Shown here: positions 1 through 5,091 of the stretch, piece by piece
Layout: each line of letters starts with the position of its first letter
Numbering within the stretch: the first letter of the stretch is position 1
NCBI GenBank assembly: GCA_041795785.1
Contig: JBHBXR010000047.1
Span: 1 to 7,188 of the forward strand
Length of the DNA: 7,188 bases
Direction: 5' to 3'
Source: CAJPST01 sp041795785
GTDB taxonomy: Bacteria; Pseudomonadota; Gammaproteobacteria; Enterobacterales; Pasteurellaceae
Position numbers and translations under genes: made by a program
The notes under the pieces: model-generated
Database searches by the model: none
The model's input: the letters and a program-made list of their open reading frames with translations, nothing else
Told to the model about the DNA's origin: nothing

Positions 1-1104
1 AACGGCTTTGAGCGTGAATTGAACAACCGGATTTTAGCGGTGGTTCCGCACAGTGACATTTATGCCGCTCAAAACGAACCTATTAATCACTGGCGGAATT
101 TATCCAATAAACTTAACCAAATTCCGCAAATTCAAGGCGTTTCACCTTATGTCGGGTTTACCGCATTAGTGGAAAACGGTGCCAAAATGAAAGTGGTGCA
201 AGTGAAAGGGGTGGATAAAGGTGCGCAGGAGCAGGTCAGTTCCTTGGGGAATTTCGTGCTTGAAAACGGTTGGCAGCAGTTTGCGCAGGAAGGCGGCTTG
301 ATTTTAGGTCATGGTATTGCCAAGGCGTTGGACGTGAAAGCCGGTGATTGGGTGACGCTATTGGTTTCCACACAAAGCGAAGACGAGCAATTAAGTCAGC
401 CGAGTCGGGAGCGGATTCAGGTGACGGGAATTTTGCGTTTGGACGGGCAGTTGGATCACAGTTATGCGTTGATGCCGTTGTCGCTGGCGCAGGAATTTTT
501 AGGTTATCGACAGGATCAAGTAAGCGGTATGGAATTGAAATTGGCGGATCCTTTTAATGTGCAGGCGGTGGATTATTCAAGTTTGCATGATTATCCGCAA
601 GTGCTCAATTTGCAAACTTGGATTGCCAAATTCGGTTATATGTATCGCGACATTCAATTAATCCGCACGGTGATGTATATCGCCATGGTGTTAGTCATTG
701 GCGTTGCTTGCTTTAATATTGTTTCCACACTTATCATGGCGGTCAAAGACAAACAAGGCGACATTGCCATTATGCGGACGTTGGGTGCGAATAACGGTTT
801 TATTAAACGCATTTTTATCTGGTACGGCTTGCAAGCGGGAATGAAAGGGTGTCTAATAGGCATTTTTTTAGGCGTGCTGTTGGCGTTAAACCTAACCCCG
901 ATTATTCAAGGCATTGAATCCTTATTGGGCAGAAAATTGTTATCCGACGGCGTTTATTTCGTGGATTTCTTACCGAGCGAACTGCATTGGCAAGATGTGT
1001 TGTTGGTGTTGGCGGCTGCATTAATCTTAAGTTTAATCGCCAGTCTTTATCCGGCAAATCGGGCGGCTAAATTGCAACCTGCGCAGGTTTTAAGCAGTCA
1101 TTGA
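1..1104 (+). CDS. lolE: Lipoprotein-releasing system transmembrane protein LolE, 5'-truncated by the window edge
   Basis: LolE is a membrane subunit of the inner-membrane LolCDE ABC transporter, which extracts outer-membrane-destined lipoproteins and passes them to the periplasmic chaperone LolA. The frame is open from base 1 and gives 367 residues ending at TGA. The first residues, NGFERELNNRILAVVPH, match E. coli LolE from about residue 49, so roughly 47 N-terminal residues with the first membrane helix lie outside the window. Fragment residues 1 to about 215 are the periplasmic domain, including GQLDHSYALMPL. Three hydrophobic segments follow at about 222-247, 280-300 and 335-355, the first containing the very conserved VLVIGVACFNIVSTLIMAVKDK. 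The FtsX-like C-terminus and the exact LolE-type motifs favour LolE over its paralogue LolC. The TTG at base 19 is an internal leucine, not a start. The upstream neighbour is probably lolD, by family synteny. Confidence 0.96.
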   Translation, partial: NGFERELNNRILAVVPHSDIYAAQNEPINHWRNLSNKLNQIPQIQGVSPYVGFTALVENGAKMKVVQVKGVDKGAQEQVSSLGNFVLENGWQQFAQEGGLILGHGIAKALDVKAGDWVTLLVSTQSEDEQLSQPSRERIQVTGILRLDGQLDHSYALMPLSLAQEFLGYRQDQVSGMELKLADPFNVQAVDYSSLHDYPQVLNLQTWIAKFGYMYRDIQLIRTVMYIAMVLVIGVACFNIVSTLIMAVKDKQGDIAIMRTLGANNGFIKRIFIWYGLQAGMKGCLIGIFLGVLLALNLTPIIQGIESLLGRKLLSDGVYFVDFLPSELHWQDVLLVLAAALILSLIASLYPANRAAKLQPAQVLSSH

Positions 1105-1130
1105 TTAAATGAGTGGTGAACTAGTTTACT
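1101..1130 (+). promoter_or_regulatory. Predicted aroG promoter, overlapping the lolE stop codon
   Basis: A -35-like TTGATT (1101-1106) is followed after 18 bases by a -10-like TTTACT (1125-1130). This mirrors the E. coli trp promoter, where TTGACA is followed by TTAACT embedded in the operator. Each box matches its consensus at only four of six positions, so the call rests mainly on the shared architecture with the trp promoter-operator. The -35 box includes the lolE TGA (1102-1104). Transcription would start near 1137 and leave a leader of about 110 bases before aroG. A weaker alternative -10 (TATACG, 1214-1219) lies nearer the gene but has no good -35. Confidence 0.55.
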
Positions 1131-1135
1131 AGTGC
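1118..1135 (+). promoter_or_regulatory. TrpR-type operator upstream of aroG
   Basis: The sequence GAACTAGTTTACTAGTGC is nearly identical to the E. coli trpEDCBA operator core (GAACTAGTTAACTAGTAC, recalled), with differences only at one central base and one outer base. Two ACTAGT half-sites (1120-1125 and 1128-1133) flank the dyad centre, the normal TrpR arrangement. The operator covers the predicted -10 box, so a tryptophan-loaded TrpR repressor would block RNA polymerase. Placement before a DAHP synthase gene fits an aromatic-pathway regulator. E. coli uses TrpR for aroH and TyrR for aroG. I see no TyrR box (TGTAAA-N6-TTTACA) in this gap. TrpR itself is not encoded in the window. Confidence 0.78.
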
Positions 1136-1146
1136 AAAAATTAGTG

Positions 1147-1204
1147 TTAAAGTGACCGCACTTTAAATGGTTGAACATTTGTGCGGTTTAATTTTTTAAC
1201 GCAC
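1147..1204 (+). other. aroG leader with competing hairpins, one terminator-like
   Basis: Three stems that cannot all coexist can be drawn. Stem 1 is a perfect 8-bp repeat, TTAAAGTG (1147-1154) with CACTTTAA (1159-1166), around an ACCG tetraloop. Stem 2 pairs ACCGCAC (1155-1161) with GTGCGGT (1181-1187) across a 19-base loop and is followed by a U-rich run at 1187-1197, so it resembles an intrinsic terminator. Stem 3 pairs GTGCG (1181-1185) with CGCAC (1200-1204), extended by two A-T pairs around a bulged G. Stem 2 may simply be the lolE terminator built from an uptake sequence and a degenerate copy. Because the predicted aroG start site is upstream, it would also lie in the aroG leader and could attenuate it. 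Confidence 0.4.
1155..1163 (-). repeat. DNA uptake signal sequence (Hin type)
   Basis: ACCGCACTT on the + strand is an exact AAGTGCGGT core on the - strand. Reading on along the - strand there are two A/T-rich patches, as in the extended uptake consensus, which run back to about base 1137 beside the TrpR operator. A degenerate partner, TTGTGCGGT (1179-1187), and an 8-of-9 match, AAGTGCCGT (1205-1213), lie nearby on the opposite strand. Confidence 0.88.
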
Positions 1205-1245
1205 AAGTGCCGTTATACGGAATTAAGTTGTGAAGAGAGTAAAAA

Positions 1246-2331
1246 ATGGTCAAAACCAAAAATGAAATTCGTATCGCAAACGACGATACGCGAATTGCCA
1301 AAATAGAACAGTTGTTACCGCCGGTCGCCTTATTGGAAAAGTACCCCGCCGGTGAAGTGGCGGTGAAAACCGTTAGAAACGCCCGCAAACAAGCGCATGA
1401 AATTATTCACGGCGAAGATGACCGTTTATTAGTAGTAATCGGCCCTTGTTCCATTCATGATCCGAAAGCGGCGTTGGAATATGCCGAGCGTTTAAAAGCC
1501 ATGCGCGATAAATATAAAGGCACTTTGGAAATTATTATGCGCGTGTATTTTGAAAAGCCGCGTACTACGGTGGGTTGGAAAGGCTTGATTAATGACCCTT
1601 ATTTGAATGATACCTACGCCCTAAACGACGGTTTGCGTATTGCGCGTAAACTATTGTCGGACATTAACGATTTAGGTTTACCGACCGCCGGCGAATTTTT
1701 AGATATGATCACACCGCAATATATGGCGGATTTTATGAGCTGGGGCGCAATCGGGGCGAGAACGACGGAATCGCAAGTTCACCGCGAACTGGCTTCCGGT
1801 TTGTCTTGTGCGGTCGGTTTTAAAAATGCCACTAACGGCGGCGTGAAAATCGCCTTGGATGCCATCGGCGCGGCGGAAGCTCCGCATTACTTTTTATCGG
1901 TCACTAAGTTCGGTCACTCCGCAATTGTCGCGACCAAAGGCAATAATGACTGCCATATTATTTTACGCGGCGGCGATAAAGAACCGAATTACAGCGCCGA
2001 ACACGTTACTAAAGTATGCGAAGACATTGCCAAAACAGGCAGAATTCCGCATGTGATGGTGGATTTCAGCCACGCCAACAGCTGCAAACAATTTAAAAAA
2101 CAGATGGATGTTTGCCAAGACGTATGCGGACAAATTGCCGGCGGTTCCAAACAAATTTTCGGCGTGATGGTGGAAAGCCATTTGGTTGAAGGTCGTCAGG
2201 ATCTGGTGGAGGGCAAAGAACTGGTTTACGGACAAAGCATTACCGATGCCTGCATCGGCTGGGAAGATACGGAAATTTTGTTACGGCAACTTTCCGATGC
2301 GGTAACGGCGAGACGTACGGTGAATAAATAA
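1246..2331 (+). CDS. aroG: 3-deoxy-7-phosphoheptulonate (DAHP) synthase, AroG/phenylalanine-sensitive type
   Basis: This cytoplasmic enzyme condenses phosphoenolpyruvate with erythrose 4-phosphate to DAHP, the first step of the shikimate pathway to Phe, Tyr, Trp and folate precursors. The 361-residue product follows E. coli AroG (350 residues) almost throughout. Metal ligands align as Cys68 (IGPCSIHD), His276 (DFSHAN), Glu310 (MVESHL) and Asp334 (ITDACIGWED). Signatures EKPRTTVGWKG and GARTTESQVHRELASGLSC are intact. Residues of the E. coli Phe site are kept: Asp13/Asp14, Pro157, Leu182, Leu186, Ser187, Phe216, Ser218 and Val228, so phenylalanine inhibition is likely. The N-terminus is seven residues longer than in E. 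coli before the shared NDD. The ATG is preceded by GAAGAGAG (1232-1239), a fair ribosome site. The gene appears monocistronic, with a TrpR-like operator upstream and a strong terminator downstream. Confidence 0.97.
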   Translation: MVKTKNEIRIANDDTRIAKIEQLLPPVALLEKYPAGEVAVKTVRNARKQAHEIIHGEDDRLLVVIGPCSIHDPKAALEYAERLKAMRDKYKGTLEIIMRVYFEKPRTTVGWKGLINDPYLNDTYALNDGLRIARKLLSDINDLGLPTAGEFLDMITPQYMADFMSWGAIGARTTESQVHRELASGLSCAVGFKNATNGGVKIALDAIGAAEAPHYFLSVTKFGHSAIVATKGNNDCHIILRGGDKEPNYSAEHVTKVCEDIAKTGRIPHVMVDFSHANSCKQFKKQMDVCQDVCGQIAGGSKQIFGVMVESHLVEGRQDLVEGKELVYGQSITDACIGWEDTEILLRQLSDAVTARRTVNK

Positions 2332-2363
2332 CGGACGCTAACTGACCTCCCGAAAAATTTTTG

Positions 2364-2401
2364 AAGTGCGGTTGATTTTAAACAAAAAATCAACCGCACT
2401 T
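2364..2401. repeat. Inverted pair of uptake signal sequences forming the aroG terminator stem
   Basis: Exact cores AAGTGCGGT (2364-2372, + strand) and ACCGCACTT (2393-2401, - strand) form the outer arms of the stem. Inverted uptake-sequence pairs acting as terminators are a known Pasteurellaceae feature. Confidence 0.93.
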
Positions 2402-2412
2402 TTGTTTTATTT
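2364..2412 (+). terminator. Rho-independent terminator of aroG
   Basis: A perfect 16-bp stem, AAGTGCGGTTGATTTT (2364-2379) with AAAATCAACCGCACTT (2386-2401), encloses a 6-base loop and is followed by a T-rich run to about 2412. It lies 32 bases after the aroG stop and separates aroG from dnaB. Confidence 0.93.
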
Positions 2413-2433
2413 CCCTTAAATCTCACGCGGATT

Positions 2434-2449
2434 TGATATATCATATAGT
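2434..2449 (+). promoter_or_regulatory. Possible dnaB promoter -10 region with a palindrome
   Basis: TATAGT (2444-2449) matches the -10 consensus at five of six positions and lies about 30 bases before the dnaB ATG. No good -35 is spaced 16-18 bases upstream. TTGATA (2433-2438) is a good -35-like hexamer but has no good partner at the right distance. A perfect 10-base palindrome, TGATATATCA (2434-2443), abuts the -10. A dnaB promoter must lie in this gap because the aroG terminator is upstream, but the exact boxes are uncertain. Confidence 0.4.
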
Positions 2450-2478
2450 GGTTTTTTCAGTATTAACCGGTATATTTT

Positions 2479-3885
2479 ATGAGCAGACAACCTTCCCAAT
2501 CTAACGACAGACAAACCGCACAAGTGAATATTCCGCCGCATTCCATTGAAGCGGAACAGGCGGTGTTGGGCGGGATTATGTTGAATAACGCCCATTGGGA
2601 AAATGTCATTGAACACGTTATTGCGGATGATTTTTATACTGCCGCTCATCGTTTGATTTTTCAGGAAATGGAAACCCTGACCCGTCAGAACAGCCCTGTC
2701 GATTTGATTACCCTCGATCAAGCGCTGAAAAATAAAGGCGTAATTCAAGATGTGGGCGGTTTCGCATATTTGGCGGAGTTGTCGAAAAATACGCCGAGTG
2801 CGGCGAATATTATCGCTTATGCGGATATTGTGCGCGAGAAAGCGGTGTTACGCGAACTTATCGGTGTCGGTAATAATATTGCGCAACGCGCTTATGCGCC
2901 GAAAGGTAAAGATATCAAAGAGATTTTGGATGAAGCGGAGAGGGAAGTGTTCCATATTGCGGAAAAGCGAACTTCGTCCAATGAAGGCCCGAAAAACGTG
3001 ATTGATATTTTGGAGCAGACGATCAGTAAAATCGAGCAGTTATCGCAAAATAAAAATCACAACGGCGTAACGGGCGTAACCACGGGCTTTAAAGATTTGG
3101 ATAAGAAAACCGCAGGGTTGCAGCGTTCCGATTTGATTATCGTCGCCGCCCGCCCGTCTATGGGAAAAACTACGTTTGCCATGAATTTGTGTGAAAATGC
3201 CGCCCTTGCCAGCGACAAACCGGTGTTGGTGTTCAGTTTGGAGATGCCGGCGGATCAGATTATGATGCGTACGTTGGCTTCCCTTTCGCGCGTGGATCAG
3301 ACGAAAATCCGTACCGGACAGATTACCGATGATGAAGAATGGGCGCGGATTTCCAGTACCATGGCAATTTTAACCAATAAACCGAATATTTATATTGACG
3401 ACTCCGCCGGTTTAACGCCGACGGAATTGCGCTCGCGCGCTCGTCGGGTGTACCGTGAGAACGGCGGCTTAAGCATGATTATGGTGGATTATTTGCAGTT
3501 GATGCGGGCGCCGGGATTTGCCGATAACCGCACCTTGGAAATTGCGGAAATTTCCCGTTCTCTCAAAGCCTTAGCGAAAGAATTGGAAGTGCCGGTGGTG
3601 GCGTTGTCACAGTTAAACCGGAGTTTGGAACAGCGCTCGGACAAGCGTCCGGTCAATTCGGATTTAAGGGAATCGGGCTCTATCGAACAAGATGCGGATT
3701 TGATTATGTTTATTTATCGTGACGAGGTGTATCACGAAACCAACGATGAAAACCGTAATGTGGCGGAAATTATTATCGGTAAACAGCGTAACGGTCCGAT
3801 CGGGCGTGTGCGTTTGACGTTCCAAGGGCAGTATTCCCGTTTTGATAATTATGCGGGCAGCTATGAATTCGGCGATGATTATTAA
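2479..3885 (+). CDS. dnaB: Replicative DNA helicase DnaB
   Basis: DnaB is the hexameric, ATP-driven 5'-to-3' helicase that unwinds DNA at the fork and recruits DnaG primase. The 468-residue product matches E. coli DnaB (471) along its length. The N-terminal domain spans about residues 18-125 (IPPHSIEAEQAVLGG near 18-32, GGFAYLAELSKNTPSAANI later). A linker follows, then a RecA-like ATPase from about 195. Walker A is ARPSMGKTT (224-232, Lys230), the catalytic glutamate is Glu255 in FSLEMP, Walker B ends at Asp337 in MVDYLQLM, and the arginine finger is Arg437 in KQRNGP. No intein interrupts the ATPase motifs, a common insertion site in this family. The ATG has only a weak ribosome site (ACCGG, 2466-2470) but gives the expected length. 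The alr gene follows after 15 bases, as in E. coli, probably in one operon. Confidence 0.98.
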   Translation: MSRQPSQSNDRQTAQVNIPPHSIEAEQAVLGGIMLNNAHWENVIEHVIADDFYTAAHRLIFQEMETLTRQNSPVDLITLDQALKNKGVIQDVGGFAYLAELSKNTPSAANIIAYADIVREKAVLRELIGVGNNIAQRAYAPKGKDIKEILDEAEREVFHIAEKRTSSNEGPKNVIDILEQTISKIEQLSQNKNHNGVTGVTTGFKDLDKKTAGLQRSDLIIVAARPSMGKTTFAMNLCENAALASDKPVLVFSLEMPADQIMMRTLASLSRVDQTKIRTGQITDDEEWARISSTMAILTNKPNIYIDDSAGLTPTELRSRARRVYRENGGLSMIMVDYLQLMRAPGFADNRTLEIAEISRSLKALAKELEVPVVALSQLNRSLEQRSDKRPVNSDLRESGSIEQDADLIMFIYRDEVYHETNDENRNVAEIIIGKQRNGPIGRVRLTFQGQYSRFDNYAGSYEFGDDY

Positions 3886-3900
3886 CAGAGAAGTACATAA

Positions 3901-4986
3901 ATGAAAGCAGCAACAGCCAAAATCAGCTCCTTTGCCTTAAAGCATAACATTCAAGCCATTAAACGGAAGGCGCCGCACAGTAAAATTATCGCCGTGGTGA
4001 AAGCCAATGCCTACGGACACGGTGTCGAGTTTGTAGCAAAAACCTTGGAAGATAAAGTGGATTGTTTCGGCGTAGCGCGTTTGGAAGAAGCGCTAAGTTT
4101 GCGTTCTAACGGTATTATTAAACCGATTTTATTGTTGGAAGGCTTTTTTTCACAGAAAGATTTGCCGATTATCGCCGTGAATAACATTCAAACCGTCGTG
4201 CATAATCAGGAACAGCTGGCAGCTTTACAACAAACCGAACTGCCGAATCCGATTAAAGTCTGGCTTAAAATTGATACGGGAATGCACCGTTTGGGTGTAA
4301 GTTTGGAACAAGTGGATTATTTCTGCGAACAGTTGAAAAAATGCCCGAATATTGATCCGCACTTTGGCTTTGTCAGCCATTTCAGTCGAGCCGATGAGCT
4401 GGAATCCGATTATACGCATATCCAATTACAACGCTTTCTGCAATCTACACAACACAAACAGGGTGAACGCAGCATAGCCGCATCAGGCGGTATTTTGTTT
4501 TGGTCTGATTCACATTTGGAGTGGATCCGCCCGGGCATTATTATGTACGGCGTATCGCCGACCAATATACCGAGTAAAGAATACGGTTTGATACCGGTGA
4601 TGACCTTAACTTCTTCATTGATTGCCGTGCGTGCACATAAAAAAGGCGAACCGGTCGGTTACGGCGGGATTTGGGTGAGCGAAAAAGATACTAAAATCGG
4701 CGTGGTGGCGATTGGTTATGGAGACGGTTATCCGCGTAATATTCCCGTAGGCACGCCGGTTTATGTGAACGGCAGACGGGTGCCGATTGTTGGAAGAGTG
4801 TCGATGGATATGATCACGGTGGATCTTGGTATTGATTGTCGGGACAAGGTGGGCGACGAAGTGATTTTATGGGGTAAAGAACTGCCGATAGAAGAAGTTG
4901 CCGAGTTCACCGGTATTTTGAGCTATGAATTAATGACTAAGCTGACACCGCGCGTTTTAACCGAATATGTCGATTGCCCGAATTGA
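3901..4986 (+). CDS. alr: Alanine racemase, PLP-dependent
   Basis: Alanine racemase interconverts L- and D-alanine in the cytoplasm and supplies D-alanine for peptidoglycan. The 361-residue length fits the family (E. coli Alr 359). The N-terminal TIM-barrel carries the PLP lysine Lys34 in AVVKANAYGHG, and the C-terminal beta domain carries the catalytic tyrosine Tyr254 in PVGYGG. Arg210 in IRPGIIMYG corresponds to the arginine that contacts the PLP ring nitrogen, and RVSMDMITVD is the conserved loop near the active site. The start follows AGAGAAG (3887-3893) at good spacing, and the gene lies 15 bases after dnaB with no terminator between, so cotranscription is likely. E. coli also has a second, catabolic enzyme (DadX). 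The dnaB-adjacent position points to the biosynthetic Alr. Nothing looks truncated. Confidence 0.97.
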   Translation: MKAATAKISSFALKHNIQAIKRKAPHSKIIAVVKANAYGHGVEFVAKTLEDKVDCFGVARLEEALSLRSNGIIKPILLLEGFFSQKDLPIIAVNNIQTVVHNQEQLAALQQTELPNPIKVWLKIDTGMHRLGVSLEQVDYFCEQLKKCPNIDPHFGFVSHFSRADELESDYTHIQLQRFLQSTQHKQGERSIAASGGILFWSDSHLEWIRPGIIMYGVSPTNIPSKEYGLIPVMTLTSSLIAVRAHKKGEPVGYGGIWVSEKDTKIGVVAIGYGDGYPRNIPVGTPVYVNGRRVPIVGRVSMDMITVDLGIDCRDKVGDEVILWGKELPIEEVAEFTGILSYELMTKLTPRVLTEYVDCPN

Positions 4987-5016
4987 TTTCTACGGGCGAA
5001 TCGGGAAGGCTACAAT
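4987..5016 (+). promoter_or_regulatory. Predicted pgi promoter
   Basis: TACAAT (5011-5016) matches the -10 consensus at five of six positions. The best -35 at 18-base spacing is TTTCTA (4987-4992), only three of six. TTGATT (4983-4988) is a better hexamer but 22 bases away. Transcription would start near 5022, just inside the inverted repeat that follows. Readthrough from alr is also possible because I see no terminator with a T-run after alr. Confidence 0.42.
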
Positions 5017-5019
5017 GGC

Positions 5020-5061
5020 TCCGTTAAAAACTCGCAAAATTCCGACCGCACTTTTAACGGA
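5020..5061 (+). repeat. Inverted repeat in the alr-pgi gap
   Basis: TCCGTTAAAA (5020-5029) pairs perfectly with TTTTAACGGA (5052-5061) across a 22-base loop. No T-run follows (TTCAATAAAC), so it does not look like a standard intrinsic terminator. It could be a leader hairpin of the pgi mRNA, a processing or 3'-end stabilising structure for alr, or a protein site. An uptake sequence occupies part of the loop and right arm. Confidence 0.55.
5045..5053 (-). repeat. DNA uptake signal sequence (Hin type)
   Basis: ACCGCACTT is an exact - strand AAGTGCGGT core. Reading along the - strand, the core is followed by GGAATTTT and then by TTTTTAAC at about the spacing of the two A/T patches in the extended consensus. 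This makes it one of the best extended matches in the window. Confidence 0.9.
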
Positions 5062-5091
5062 TTCAATAAACTACAACTGAAGGAGAGTAAA

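Noticed and set aside
19..21. TTG at base 19 as a start for the first gene
   Set aside because: The frame is open back to base 1 and residues NGFERE before it match E. coli LolE, so this TTG is an internal leucine and the gene is cut by the window edge.
1167..1199. Ten-codon reading frame (MVEHLCGLIF) in the aroG leader as an attenuator leader peptide
   Set aside because: It has no ribosome site, no tryptophan or tyrosine codon and only one phenylalanine codon, so nothing suggests it senses aromatic amino acids.
1963..2235. 90-codon - strand frame inside aroG
   Set aside because: It is a shadow of the conserved aroG coding region, with no independent start signals.
2416..2748. 110-codon - strand frame covering the dnaB promoter and 5' end
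   Set aside because: Most of it is antisense to the DnaB N-terminal domain, and the residues resemble no family I know.
3151..3870. Intein or other insertion in the dnaB ATPase domain
   Set aside because: DnaB is a frequent intein host, but Walker A, Walker B and the arginine-finger region run without interruption and the total length is normal.
4144..4150. Run of seven T residues in alr as a phase-variation or frameshift site
   Set aside because: It encodes part of EGFFSQKD in a continuous, full-length frame. Seven bases is short for a phase-variable tract, and alr is not a typical phase-variable gene.
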